Notes: generated by a model from the letters alone, not told the origin. Shown: positions 8,532-17,760, numbered from the stretch's first letter. The stretch: 64,000 nucleotides of DNA from UA16 sp905478895 (GCA_943788495.1 CALSQO010000002.1:310001-374000), one strand, 5' to 3'. A program made the numbers and translations.

Positions 8532-10099
8532 CGACCAATAACGCTAAGCTTTCCACGACTGGGCTGGGGTACATTCAAGACCCAAGCTTCAATGATGTAC
8601 GTCCCGGATTTCATCCCAGAGGTGTTCATGACATAGGGCGTAGTCGCTGTTTCGAGGTTCACATCGTGCACGAGCCTGCCACTGGAGTCGGTGATTCGCA
8701 AGCGACTTAAGATACCTTCGCTGCCCACGTCAAGTGTCACATCGGAACCGATGGACACAGGGTTTGGTGAAAAGCGTAGCGCTTCATTCACGGTTGGCGT
8801 TTGTGTTGCATCAGCAGGGTCGTAGCTCAGGCGATAAACAAACTGTTGGGTGCAGAGGTACAATTCTCCTTGGTTGTTCTCTCCGAAACCAAACCGCGTC
8901 TCCTCCCAAGGAACAAAGCCCCCAGGCACTTGGATGTCGAGTCGTGCTCCGGCCCAACTCCCATCCGCCTGTTCAGAAAGGGTCCAAAATTTATGATCGT
9001 AAAAACCACAGGCATCGGTGAAGACATAGCTGCTATAGAGGGATGGAATGTCTTGCCCTCGGTAACGATAGCCTCCGATGACGGAACACCATCCGTTCTC
9101 GTGCGGATACGAAAATACAGGCTGTTCCAAGGTGCCGTCGGGGTCGCAATCTTCGAGCGGTTCGTAACACATAGGGCCTTCCATGAGCCGCCACCCAAAA
9201 TTGAGGCCGCCTTCGGAGTCTGCGCGCTCCATGCTGACCTCTTCCCAATCGACTTCTCCTACGTCACCGATGAATTTGTCTCCGGTCAAGCGGTCGAAAC
9301 TCCAGCGCCAAGGATTGCGAAATCCGTAGGCCCAGATCTCATCCAAAGCATCGGGGCTGGAGACGAACGGGTTGTCTTCAGGAATGCTATACGGTGCTAA
9401 TCCATTGACTTGAATTCGAAGCAGTTTCCCCAAAAGTGTTTCGAGGTTCTGGCCGTTTCCAATGGGTCCGTGGTCGTCTCCTCCGCTCGCGCCGCCGGTC
9501 TCTCCGGTGCCCGTGCCTCCTCCATCGCCGGTACTGATATAGAGGTATCCATCTTGGGGGCCAAAATGCAGTTGCCCTCCGTTGTGACCTCGTGCAGGCT
9601 GCACCAATTCAAGCACTTCGTACCAATTGTCGGGATCGGCTTGGGTATGATCGGGATTCGTCCCGAAGCATAGGAGCCGTTCGTCGATGAAGGTTCCGGT
9701 GCCATCCGGCCGGTAGCCGTTGTAGATGACATAGAAGAGCCCGTTCTCCTCAAAGTTGGGGTCAAGGATCAAGTCATTCAGTCCTTGTTCACTCATGATG
9801 CCGTAATCCACCAGGTCCAAACCCGTGGAGCTGAGGTCGAGGAATGGTTCCTCTCGCACGACCCCCGTGGATTCATCGAACCACATGACCAATCCGCTGT
9901 GGCAGACAATGAGTAAGTTGACTTCCTCTTCCGTATGGCTGGCGGGTCGAACGGAAACCGGCCATTCGGCGCCGACCAATCGTTCGCCGGCAATCGCTTC
10001 TGGGGCGGATTGGCCGTGAAGCGAACAAAACCAAACGAGGCAGAGCCCAACAAGATAGAAGGGCTTTCGATTCAAAAGAGGGGCAAGTGTGAATGGCAT
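8528..10099 (-). CDS. secreted sugar dehydrogenase-like beta-propeller protein with T9SS type A tail
   Basis: A 523-residue exported protein. After a signal peptide (first ~30 residues, ending SLHGQ) it has a six-bladed propeller of the glucose/sorbosone dehydrogenase (GSDH) type: RGHNGGQLHFGPQDGYLYISTGDGGG, YGFRNPWRWSFD and GDVGEVDWEEV are typical of soluble aldose dehydrogenases that use PQQ. The final ~80 residues (RFSPNPVSIGS... to KLSVIGR) are a T9SS type A sorting domain, so it should be displayed or released outside the cell. I start at ATG 10099; the longer frame to 10201 would overlap the divergent cytochrome gene. PQQ use is inferred from the family. Confidence 0.85.
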   Translation of the reverse strand: MPFTLAPLLNRKPFYLVGLCLVWFCSLHGQSAPEAIAGERLVGAEWPVSVRPASHTEEEVNLLIVCHSGLVMWFDESTGVVREEPFLDLSSTGLDLVDYGIMSEQGLNDLILDPNFEENGLFYVIYNGYRPDGTGTFIDERLLCFGTNPDHTQADPDNWYEVLELVQPARGHNGGQLHFGPQDGYLYISTGDGGGTGTGETGGASGGDDHGPIGNGQNLETLLGKLLRIQVNGLAPYSIPEDNPFVSSPDALDEIWAYGFRNPWRWSFDRLTGDKFIGDVGEVDWEEVSMERADSEGGLNFGWRLMEGPMCYEPLEDCDPDGTLEQPVFSYPHENGWCSVIGGYRYRGQDIPSLYSSYVFTDACGFYDHKFWTLSEQADGSWAGARLDIQVPGGFVPWEETRFGFGENNQGELYLCTQQFVYRLSYDPADATQTPTVNEALRFSPNPVSIGSDVTLDVGSEGILSRLRITDSSGRLVHDVNLETATTPYVMNTSGMKSGTYIIEAWVLNVPQPSRGKLSVIGR

Positions 10100-10116
10100 A
10101 GTAGGTGTTTCAGCTC

Positions 10117-10135
10117 TAACTTTGTCACAAAGATA
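10117..10135. promoter_or_regulatory. head-to-head -7 boxes of the dehydrogenase and cytochrome genes
   Basis: TAACTTTG on the plus strand (10117-10124) is followed after three bases by CAAAGATA (10128-10135), which is TATCTTTG on the minus strand. Both match TAnnTTTG. The plus box serves the cytochrome gene at 10177 and the minus box the dehydrogenase gene at 10099. The 19-base unit is almost a dyad, so the two polymerase sites would overlap. Confidence 0.55.
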
Positions 10136-10176
10136 CCCATAGCATTTGCTGTGGAGATTTTGGGAATCAATTCTTG

Positions 10177-12144
10177 ATGAAACGCGCCAACTTTTTTGCA
10201 TTTTTTCTACCTCTGATCTCTGTTGGCGCAGGGGTATTCTTGACGGCTGCCGAAGATCCGCATCAGAAATTCAAGGGCGATGATGCCGCAATGATGCGTT
10301 GGCGGATGGGTGAATTGTGCACTGAAGAAGGCGTTTATTTCACCGGATCCGGAAATTGTGTGAATTGCCATGCGCCAGATCCGGAGGGAGAAGCATTGGT
10401 GGACGAAACGGGCCACACGGTGAGTCCGGTGACGGATTGGCAGGCAACCATGATGGCCAATAGCGCCCGCGATCCGTTTTGGCAAGCGAAAGTCGCACAC
10501 GAGGGGTTGGTCAATCCCGATCACCGAGAATCAATTGAAAATGTGTGCACGGCTTGCCATGCACCTCAAGGTTTTCACGAAGCGCACTTGACAGGGGCTG
10601 CAGGCCCGAATGGGTATACCATGGAGGATTTGGCAGACGACGCGTTGGGACTTGATGGAGTGGGTTGTGCCGCGTGCCATACCATCGATGACATCAATTT
10701 GGCGGGCCGATCGAATGGGGATTTGCCGATCAATCCGGAGAATGTAGCATGGGGTGGTTTTGAAAACCCATGGGACGGGCTGATGAGCGGGCAGACAGGC
10801 TTCATCCCCGTATATGGAGAGCATATGCGCAACAGCGAAGTGTGCGCAAGTTGCCATTCCCTTTACGTCCACACGCAAGATTTAGGTGGGGAAGAAACGG
10901 GTCAAGTGTACTTCGAGCAAACGACTTACCTCGAGTGGGTCAATTCTGCATTCAATGCCGAGAATGTCCAATGCCAAGGGTGTCACATGCCGTTGGTGGA
11001 AGGGGGGGCAATTGCAGCAACCCAGCCGAATTGGCTGTTTCCACAACGATTCGGAAAACATCATTTGGTCGGAGGCAATGCATTCATGCTGAAATTGATG
11101 CGGGACAATGCGGTCACACTAGAACTAAGTGCAAGCCCTGCACAATTTGATTCCACCATTGCCCGAACCGAACGCTCGTTGCAAAATGAAACGGCACACC
11201 TAAACGCATGGCAACTCCCATCCCAAGATGGAGAATGGTTGTTTGAAGTGGAGATTGAAAATGCGGCAGGGCATAAATTCCCAAGTGGATACCCTTCGCG
11301 CATGGCGTTTTTGGAATTTGTATTGGTTTCTTCTTCTTCAGGGGATACGTTGTTTCACAGCGGCAAATGGTCGCCTGATGAAGGCGTGTTTGGGCGCGAC
11401 GAGGGCTATGAGCCGCATTGGAATGAGATTTCCTCTGAAGAGCAAGTTCAAGTATATGAAACGGTGTTTGGCGATGTTTCCGGGACGCCAACGCAACTTC
11501 TTGAGCGCGCATCGGTCTTGCTCAAAGACAACCGGGTGGCACCCCGTGGATTTTATTCCAATCATCTGGCCTATGACACGGTTCGATTTGGTCCAATGGC
11601 TGAATTGGATGTGGATTTCAACCATTACCGCAATGCCGATGGATCCGTTGGAGAAGAGGGGTCAGGAACCGATCGGTTGGTCTATCGGATTGCCGATGCC
11701 TCGGGTGCGACATCTGTTCAGGCATCTGTTCGCTTGCATTATATCGCCGTGCCAGCAAGGTGGGTGAGTGGAATGTTTGAATATTCGGATCAGTCAGAAG
11801 CCATTGCAACGTTTGAATCCATGTTCAATGCGTCGGATCGGACGCCTGTACTGATGAAGTCTACGACCGTTTTGGGATGGATGGGATATGATGGTGGATC
11901 TGAACAATGGCGCGTGGCACCAAACCCCGTGGCTGATGACCAACTTATTCGGCTGATTCCCCCCGTTGGCGAAACGGCCATGGCCGTGTGGTTGACGGAT
12001 TCAAATGGGCGAGTTCTTCGGGAGGTAGCGGTCAATGAAGCGATGAACGGTCACGGCATTTCTGATTTGGCAGCAGGAGTTTACTTTGCTCGTATTCAGC
12101 TTTTTGATGGAGGGTGGCAAGCCGTGCGCTGGGTGAAATTATAA
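10177..12144 (+). CDS. exported five-haem cytochrome c with T9SS type A tail
   Basis: A 655-residue exported protein. A signal peptide (about residues 1-25) precedes five CxxCH haem-binding motifs near residues 61-65, 124-128, 164-168, 223-227 and 266-270 (CVNCH, CTACH, CAACH, CASCH, CQGCH), in the style of the cytochrome c554/NrfB-like multihaem families. Residues ~300-560 form a non-haem region with NAAGHKFPSGYPSR. The last ~75 residues (VAPNPVADD... to VRWVKL) are a T9SS type A domain. The start is ATG 10177, the second codon of a TTG-ATG pair. It is divergent from the exported sugar dehydrogenase, which suggests a functional pair. Confidence 0.88.
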   Translation: MKRANFFAFFLPLISVGAGVFLTAAEDPHQKFKGDDAAMMRWRMGELCTEEGVYFTGSGNCVNCHAPDPEGEALVDETGHTVSPVTDWQATMMANSARDPFWQAKVAHEGLVNPDHRESIENVCTACHAPQGFHEAHLTGAAGPNGYTMEDLADDALGLDGVGCAACHTIDDINLAGRSNGDLPINPENVAWGGFENPWDGLMSGQTGFIPVYGEHMRNSEVCASCHSLYVHTQDLGGEETGQVYFEQTTYLEWVNSAFNAENVQCQGCHMPLVEGGAIAATQPNWLFPQRFGKHHLVGGNAFMLKLMRDNAVTLELSASPAQFDSTIARTERSLQNETAHLNAWQLPSQDGEWLFEVEIENAAGHKFPSGYPSRMAFLEFVLVSSSSGDTLFHSGKWSPDEGVFGRDEGYEPHWNEISSEEQVQVYETVFGDVSGTPTQLLERASVLLKDNRVAPRGFYSNHLAYDTVRFGPMAELDVDFNHYRNADGSVGEEGSGTDRLVYRIADASGATSVQASVRLHYIAVPARWVSGMFEYSDQSEAIATFESMFNASDRTPVLMKSTTVLGWMGYDGGSEQWRVAPNPVADDQLIRLIPPVGETAMAVWLTDSNGRVLREVAVNEAMNGHGISDLAAGVYFARIQLFDGGWQAVRWVKL

Positions 12145-12223
12145 ATTGGTTTTGGCGGCGACCTTGTTTAGAATGATTCTTAATTACCTTTTTTAGGTGA
12201 TTGTGGGTTCTTGAATTCGGGGC

Positions 12224-12231
12224 GAATTTTG
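12224..12231 (+). promoter_or_regulatory. candidate -7 box of the TonB-dependent receptor gene
   Basis: GAATTTTG differs from TAnnTTTG only at the first base and ends four bases before the ATG at 12236, again predicting a leaderless transcript. The 91-base gap before this gene holds nothing else that I recognise. Confidence 0.35.
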
Positions 12232-12235
12232 CTCC

Positions 12236-12862
12236 ATGAAACGACCCGTCTTTTGCTCATCTTTTGCATTGCGCGCGGCTTCTATAATTGTCTTTATTGG
12301 CTCAATCGTTAGCTTCTCGAAGGCACAAATGAGCCATGTGCAACAGATGGAAAACGATTCCTTGAATTTGATGATTCAGCAATGGCATTCTTTGCCAGAG
12401 GCTTCTGTCCAAACCATCGGTTTGGCTGCAGGAGCAAAAGGAGTGGATGAGGTGCCAGGGGCATTGCATGTCATAAGTCAAGAAGAGTTGGAGCGGTATT
12501 CGTACACAGATCCTCTGCGGGTTTTGCGCACAGTGAGTGGAGTGAATATCCAAGAGGAGGACGGCTATGGTCTGCGGCCGAACATTGGAATGCGCGGTTC
12601 AGGCACAGAGCGCAGTGCCCGCATCACCATCATGGAAGATGGCATTCTCATGGCTCCAGCAGCCTATTCGGCTCCAGCCGCTTATTTCTTTCCAAGCATC
12701 GCCAGAATGCAGTCGATAGAGGTGCTCAAAGGCAGCAGCCAGATCGCATTTGGCCCGCAAACGGCAGGTGGCGCCATCAATTTGGTAACGGCTGGTTTTG
12801 ACGATGTCTGCGTCAGGTGGAATGGTTCGATACGAGGCCAGTGGTTTTGGAGGATTTCTTGA
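12236..12862 (+). CDS. TonB-dependent receptor, N-terminal (plug) fragment before frameshift
   Basis: This is the first part of an outer-membrane TonB-gated transporter. It has a signal region (about residues 1-30) and a complete plug domain: VDEVPGALHVISQEEL, LRTVSGVNIQEEDG, IGMRGSGTERSARITIMEDGI, IEVLKGSSQIAFGPQTAGGAINLVT. The FGPQTAGGAINLVT motif resembles FecA-like siderophore/ferric citrate receptors, but the ligand is unknown. After residue ~188 the frame runs into about 20 nonsense residues and a stop at 12862, while the barrel continues in the next frame. Deleting one T from the TTTT run at 12796-12799 joins NLVTAG to LTMSASGGMVRYEASGFGG, giving one normal protein. Confidence 0.85.
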   Translation: MKRPVFCSSFALRAASIIVFIGSIVSFSKAQMSHVQQMENDSLNLMIQQWHSLPEASVQTIGLAAGAKGVDEVPGALHVISQEELERYSYTDPLRVLRTVSGVNIQEEDGYGLRPNIGMRGSGTERSARITIMEDGILMAPAAYSAPAAYFFPSIARMQSIEVLKGSSQIAFGPQTAGGAINLVTAGFDDVCVRWNGSIRGQWFWRIS

Positions 12863-14516
12863 GCATGGTCGCGTCACTCAAAAATGGGATTCGAAGCATG
12901 GATCATGGGGCGTCATGGCAGAAGGAATGCGTTTGGGCAGCGATGGATTCAAATCCCTGCCCAACGGGGGCTCAACAGGGTTTGACAAGTCAGACCGGAT
13001 GTTCAAGATGCGCTGGAAGTCAAAGGAATCGGCGCGAAGTCCCCAAAGCATCCAATTCAAGTGGAGCGAGACAGAGGAATCGAGCAATGAGACCTATGCG
13101 GGACTATCGGAGGAGGACTTCAATGCGGACCCCTTCAAGCGGTACAACGCTAGTGCCAATGATTTGATGAAATCAGCACAATCACAAGCCGTACTTACGC
13201 ATGAATGGCAGGTCACGAAAAATTGGTCGGTGAAAACGGACATCTACCAAACGAATTTTGAGCGAAACTGGTACAAACTCGATCGCGCGAAGGATTCATT
13301 GGGGCAGTCAATTTCACTGCAAAGCCTCATCGATGGCATGGGTCAGAATCTATTGCAAGAAGATACTCCAGACGGATTTTTGCTTCAGATGAAAGCGAAC
13401 AATCGCGCTTATGAGGCGAAAGGAATTCAGCACCGTGGATCCATTCAGTTGCCTGGTGAATTGGGTCAGTTGGTTTATGGTGTCCGTTGGCATGAGGACT
13501 ATGGGGATCGTTTCCAATGGCGCGATGGGTATCAGCTGGTGGACGGGGAGATGCAGCTCACAGATGCAGGTACACCCGGCACGGCGGGCAATCGCATCGA
13601 TCGTGCCCAAGCACTGGCCTCATTTGTACGAGGGACCATTCGTACTGGAAAATTCACATGGACTCCGGGCTTGAGGATGGAAAATATTGAAATGGGTCGA
13701 ACCGATTGGGGTTCTTCTGACTTGAATCGTATCGGTTCAACGCCTTCTGAGCGCACCAATCCACTGATCGTGTGGCTCCCGGGATTGGGTTTGAATTTTG
13801 CCGTCTCTGAATATGCACACATCTTCAGCGGAGTGCATAGAGGCTTCATTCCTCCAGGTTCGAATGATGAAACAACCGCTGAGACAAGCATCAATGCTGA
13901 ATTGGGTTTTCGATTTGACGGAGGGTTGTTTTCGGGCCAGGCTGTGATATTCAACAACATCTATCAAAATTTATTGGGAGCAGATTTGGCCGCAACAGGG
14001 GGGTTGGGTTCAGGTGACTTATTCAATGGTGGCAGTGCTCGAACACAGGGGTTTGAGATCGAAGCAGCGTGCAATGCGTTTCCAGCGGATTCCAAATGGG
14101 CCATGCCGATACGATTGTCATACACTTACACAAATGCTCAATTCACTTCTGCTTTTGAGAGTGACTATGGCCCATGGGATGTTGTAGTGGATGGCGATTA
14201 CATGCCGTACTTGTCGCCGCATCAACTGAGCGTGCAAGTTGCCATGCAAAATGAGAAGTGGTCTCTGGAAACAAATACCCGTTATGTTGCCGCCATGCGA
14301 ACTTCGGCAGGCCAAGGATCAATCAACCCCCAGGAAGCGACTGATGAGTCCATCATTTTGGATGCCGTGGTTCGCTGCGAATTGCGCTCAAACGTGCAGT
14401 GGCATCTGGGCATGAACAACGTCTTTGATTCAGCATTCGTGGTGGCGCGCCGCCCTGCTGGGATTCGAGCTGGAATGCCCCGTCTGCTGAGAACCGGCTT
14501 GCGATTTACCTTCTAA
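12804..14516 (+). CDS. TonB-dependent receptor, beta-barrel fragment after frameshift
   Basis: This is the 22-stranded barrel part of the receptor begun at 12236. It shows alternating aromatic strands, TonB-receptor features such as RGFIPPGSNDETTAETSINAELGFR and a C-terminal strand ending LRTGLRFTF with the terminal Phe used for outer-membrane assembly. There is no signal peptide, so alone it could not be exported. Translation in this frame should begin at the join near 12797; the ATG at 12804 is only the first in-frame start codon. The restored protein would be about 759 residues, normal for the family. The end overlaps the convergent proline dehydrogenase gene by four bases. Confidence 0.85.
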   Translation: MSASGGMVRYEASGFGGFLEHGRVTQKWDSKHGSWGVMAEGMRLGSDGFKSLPNGGSTGFDKSDRMFKMRWKSKESARSPQSIQFKWSETEESSNETYAGLSEEDFNADPFKRYNASANDLMKSAQSQAVLTHEWQVTKNWSVKTDIYQTNFERNWYKLDRAKDSLGQSISLQSLIDGMGQNLLQEDTPDGFLLQMKANNRAYEAKGIQHRGSIQLPGELGQLVYGVRWHEDYGDRFQWRDGYQLVDGEMQLTDAGTPGTAGNRIDRAQALASFVRGTIRTGKFTWTPGLRMENIEMGRTDWGSSDLNRIGSTPSERTNPLIVWLPGLGLNFAVSEYAHIFSGVHRGFIPPGSNDETTAETSINAELGFRFDGGLFSGQAVIFNNIYQNLLGADLAATGGLGSGDLFNGGSARTQGFEIEAACNAFPADSKWAMPIRLSYTYTNAQFTSAFESDYGPWDVVVDGDYMPYLSPHQLSVQVAMQNEKWSLETNTRYVAAMRTSAGQGSINPQEATDESIILDAVVRCELRSNVQWHLGMNNVFDSAFVVARRPAGIRAGMPRLLRTGLRFTF

Positions 14517-15757
14517 CTGTTCGTCCGATTCCTGCGGTCCTTTTCCCTTCGAATCAGTTCCAGTTCTCGGGAAGTTTGTCCGGCCACTGAGGTGTTTTCC
14601 TCTGCCCGTCGGATGAGGTAAGGAATGGTCTCTGCGATGGGGCCATAAGGAACATACTTCGCAACTTGGTAATTGGCACAGGCCAGATTGAAGCTGATGG
14701 GATCACTCATGCCGAGCAACTGGGCGAACCAAACGCGCTTGTCGTCGCGAGCGATTCCCAGTTTATCCATGTTCCGGCACAATAGCGCGTTGCTGTTTTC
14801 ATTGTGACTGCCCGCGCAGAGAGAAACATGATCAAGGTGCGCTACGCACCACTCCAGCGCCGCATCGAAATCGCGGTCGGTTGCATCTTTATCCCGTTGG
14901 ATAGGAGAAGGATAGCCGAGTGACAAGGCTCTTTCCCTTTCCTTTTCCATGTAGGCGCCCCTGACGAGCTTGACTCCGACCTTGAATCCTTCAGTCTTCG
15001 CTGCTTCGGTCAATTTTTTCAGGTAGTCCAGCCGGTCGGTCCGGTACAACTGTACGGTGTTGTACACGATGGTCTTTTCGCCATTCCACCTGCGCATAGC
15101 CGATTCAGCCATTGCATCTATGGTCGGCTGGATCCAGCTCTCTTCTGCATCGATAAAGACAGGTTTTCCTACACGGGCGGAATGTTCACAAAGTCCATAG
15201 AAACGCGCTTGAACACGTTTCCAAGCCTCTTTTTCATGATGGCTCAAGCCCGTAATTACAGACTCAATCTTCGCCAGTGGCTGCAAGGTAGCCCCGACCT
15301 TCTCCAGCAAGCGGGTGGATGCAAGACCGCTCACTTTAAAGACCGAAAATGCATGCCGATCGTCGCCCTCCGTTGCCTGAATGGCTCGCATGATTTCCGC
15401 CTGCGTTCGGTCCCACTCGGCCTCAGAATCTTTTCCTTCAGCGCTGTAGTCAAGAATGGTTTTTACATCGCTGCTGGCCAAACTGGAAATAGTGGATTCG
15501 CACCCCGCAATGGTTTCGCCCCCGCAAAAATGGCTGTAGACCGTGGGGCGAATGGCCCAGGCAACAGGAATACGAAGTGCCAAAGCAAGATTCATGAGCA
15601 CTTTGCCCAGCTTGACCAAAGTAGGATTTCCAACCGTCCTGAAGAGCACGAGCGCCTTTTTCAATTGCCTTGAATTCAGGTGTGCAAATGCCTGTTCCGT
15701 ATTTTCAAAATCCGGGAGATTTCCGGCTTGGTTTGGGGTGCGTTCGGTTGGGCTCAT
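14513..15757 (-). CDS. proline dehydrogenase (PRODH, FAD-dependent)
   Basis: This enzyme oxidises proline to pyrroline-5-carboxylate and passes electrons to the quinone pool. The 414-residue single-domain protein is of the monofunctional type, not the PutA fusion. Family motifs are visible: FIDAEESWIQP, YNTVQLYRTDRLDYL, KLVRGAYMEKER (FAD binding), CAGSHNENS, FAQLLGMSD and YVPYGP. I start at ATG 15757; the frame is open to a TTG at 15790, which would cover the promoter box. No P5C dehydrogenase gene is adjacent. Confidence 0.92.
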   Translation of the reverse strand: MSPTERTPNQAGNLPDFENTEQAFAHLNSRQLKKALVLFRTVGNPTLVKLGKVLMNLALALRIPVAWAIRPTVYSHFCGGETIAGCESTISSLASSDVKTILDYSAEGKDSEAEWDRTQAEIMRAIQATEGDDRHAFSVFKVSGLASTRLLEKVGATLQPLAKIESVITGLSHHEKEAWKRVQARFYGLCEHSARVGKPVFIDAEESWIQPTIDAMAESAMRRWNGEKTIVYNTVQLYRTDRLDYLKKLTEAAKTEGFKVGVKLVRGAYMEKERERALSLGYPSPIQRDKDATDRDFDAALEWCVAHLDHVSLCAGSHNENSNALLCRNMDKLGIARDDKRVWFAQLLGMSDPISFNLACANYQVAKYVPYGPIAETIPYLIRRAEENTSVAGQTSRELELIRREKDRRNRTNS

Positions 15758-15787
15758 TTTCGTTGGACGGAACGTTGTCCGAGGGTG

Positions 15788-15795
15788 CAAATATA
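15788..15795 (-). promoter_or_regulatory. candidate -7 box of the proline dehydrogenase gene
   Basis: TATATTTG on the minus strand is an exact TAnnTTTG match, about 30 bases before the ATG at 15757. The 147-base divergent region 15758-15904 contains this box and the plus-strand box at 15868. Confidence 0.5.
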
Positions 15796-15867
15796 CGGAG
15801 GCTTCTCTCGAGCACCCACGATGCTCATCCCGGGCACCTCGAGGTAGAATGGTCCTTCACTTGGTAC

Positions 15868-15875
15868 TATATTCG
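15868..15875 (+). promoter_or_regulatory. candidate -7 box of the M20 dipeptidase gene
   Basis: TATATTCG resembles TAnnTTTG with one change and lies 29 bases before the ATG at 15905. A TTG occurs close upstream, but not at -33 spacing. Confidence 0.4.
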
Positions 15876-15904
15876 TGGACATCATTCATCGAATTCAATA
15901 GACC

Positions 15905-17299
15905 ATGTCACCTTGTTCCACTTATATCCAAGAGAATCGAGACCGATTCCTCAACGAGTTGTTCGATTTGTTGCGCATTCCCTCTGTTTCAGCGGATCCA
16001 GCATTCGCGGGAGACGTGACCAAATGTGCAGAATCTGTAGCGGAGCATCTGCGTGCCGCGGGCGCGGAGGGAGTGGAAATCATCCCTACTGGAGGTTATC
16101 CGGTGGTGTATGGCGAAAAAATTATCGGGCCGGATGCCCCAACCGTTCTGGTTTACGGGCACTACGATGTGCAGCCTGCCGACCCATTGGAACTTTGGGA
16201 TTCTCCTGCGTTTGAGCCGGTCATTAAAACGACAGATCTCCATCCTGAGGGAGCCATTTTTGCTCGCGGAGCTTGCGACGATAAAGGGCAAATGTTCATG
16301 CACATCAAGGCCTTAGAGGCAATGGTCCAGGCGGATGCTTTGCACTGCAATGTCAAGTTTATGATTGAAGGAGAAGAGGAAGTGGGATCCGCTCATTTGG
16401 AACCATTCCTGGAAGAGCACCGGGAGAAACTCTCAGCAGACATCGTATTGGTGAGTGACACTGGAATTATTGCCAATGACATTCCCTCAATTACGGTCGG
16501 CCTTCGAGGGCTCAGTTATGTGGAAGTTGAAGTGACGGGCCCCAATCGGGACTTGCACAGCGGCCTATATGGCGGTGCAGCGCCCAACCCCATCAACATC
16601 CTTTGTGAAATGATAGCTTCATTGAAGGATGAAGATCAACGAATCATGGTCGAGGGCTTCTATGATGATGTCGTCGAATTGAGTGCCTCGGAGCGAGAAG
16701 CCATGGCAGAGGCTCCGTTCAATGAAGAAGAGTATAAATCCAGCATCGCCATTGGTGCGGTGGAGGGAGAGAAAGGATATTCGGCTCCAGAACGAATGAG
16801 CATCCGGCCGACCTTGGATGTGAACGGCATCTGGGGCGGTTACACGGGAGACGGAGCCAAGACGGTCATTGCCAGCAAAGCATCGGCCAAAATCTCCATG
16901 CGGTTGGTTCCAAACCAAAGCCCTGAGACGATTACGGCATTGTTCGAGAAACACTTCAATGCCATTGCCCCACCCTCAGTTTCGGTAAAAATCACTCCCA
17001 TGCATGGCGGACAGCCGGCGGTAACACCGACAGACTCCACAGCATATCGGGCGGCTTCTGCTGCCATGGAAAGTTCGTTTGGCCGGAAACCGGTGCCGTT
17101 CCGAGGAGGAGGATCGATTCCAATCGTTGCCAGTTTTGAGCAAATCTTGGGATTGAAAACCGTGCTCATGGGATTCGGCTTGGACAGCGACGCCATTCAC
17201 TCGCCCAATGAGCATTATGGCGTTTTCAATTATTTCAAGGGAATCGAGACCATTCCGCTGTTTCATGAAAATTTCGCTCGCCTCAGCAAGCAAGGATGA
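15905..17299 (+). CDS. M20 family metallo-dipeptidase
   Basis: A cytoplasmic di-zinc peptidase of the M20 (CNDP-like) family. The 464-residue protein has the catalytic sequence set: VYGHYDVQP (first metal His and catalytic Asp), ARGACDDKGQ (bridging Asp), EGEEEVGS (catalytic base and metal Glu) and a terminal FGLDSDAIHSPNEH (metal His). The dimerisation domain covers about residues 200-350 (RDLHSGLYGGAAPNPI). It has no signal peptide. It overlaps the following lipoprotein gene by four bases, so the two, and probably the propeller gene after them, form an operon. Confidence 0.93.
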   Translation: MSPCSTYIQENRDRFLNELFDLLRIPSVSADPAFAGDVTKCAESVAEHLRAAGAEGVEIIPTGGYPVVYGEKIIGPDAPTVLVYGHYDVQPADPLELWDSPAFEPVIKTTDLHPEGAIFARGACDDKGQMFMHIKALEAMVQADALHCNVKFMIEGEEEVGSAHLEPFLEEHREKLSADIVLVSDTGIIANDIPSITVGLRGLSYVEVEVTGPNRDLHSGLYGGAAPNPINILCEMIASLKDEDQRIMVEGFYDDVVELSASEREAMAEAPFNEEEYKSSIAIGAVEGEKGYSAPERMSIRPTLDVNGIWGGYTGDGAKTVIASKASAKISMRLVPNQSPETITALFEKHFNAIAPPSVSVKITPMHGGQPAVTPTDSTAYRAASAAMESSFGRKPVPFRGGGSIPIVASFEQILGLKTVLMGFGLDSDAIHSPNEHYGVFNYFKGIETIPLFHENFARLSKQG

Positions 17300-17760
17300 G
17301 CCAGCCGGTCTATATAGCCATGGCGATGCTTTCGACCATTTTACTTGCGGGATGCACCGTGGTCAAACCGTTAGAAGTTTCCGGTGTTGAAGGATTGGAA
17401 GACATCCGCATCGGGCGCGCTGGTTTGGAAGGAACGTGTACGGTCGTCTTCAACAACCCCAACGCATTCGCCATTCAGGCCAAAGGAGCCGATGTGGATG
17501 TTTACGTCAATGATGAGAGGGTAGGGCGTGTTTCTTTGCCGCAGGCTCAAACCATCGCTCAAGGCCAAGGAGGAGAACTGCAGTTGGCGTTCGAGACGGA
17601 GCCCGGGGCATTGTTGCAAATCATTGAAGCCAACTTGATGAATTTCTTGTTGGGAGAAGAAGTGAAATTAAGGGTCAAAGGCAACGTGAAAGCGAGTGCC
17701 TTTGGGATTGGCCTGTCCGTTCCGGTAGAAGCCGAACAAAACGTAAAAATTCAATTGTGA
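17296..17760 (+). CDS. LEA14-like lipoprotein
   Basis: A 154-residue exported lipoprotein: hydrophobic N-terminus and lipobox LLAGC near residue 19. The body matches the water-stress/LEA type 2 beta-sandwich (VVFNNPNAFAIQAKGADVDVYVNDERVG, then a KGNVKASAFGIGLSVPVE strand). In Bacteroidota such proteins are common and of unknown role; envelope stress is only a guess. It overlaps the dipeptidase gene by four bases and its stop shares one base with the next start. Confidence 0.8.
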   Translation: MSQPVYIAMAMLSTILLAGCTVVKPLEVSGVEGLEDIRIGRAGLEGTCTVVFNNPNAFAIQAKGADVDVYVNDERVGRVSLPQAQTIAQGQGGELQLAFETEPGALLQIIEANLMNFLLGEEVKLRVKGNVKASAFGIGLSVPVEAEQNVKIQL

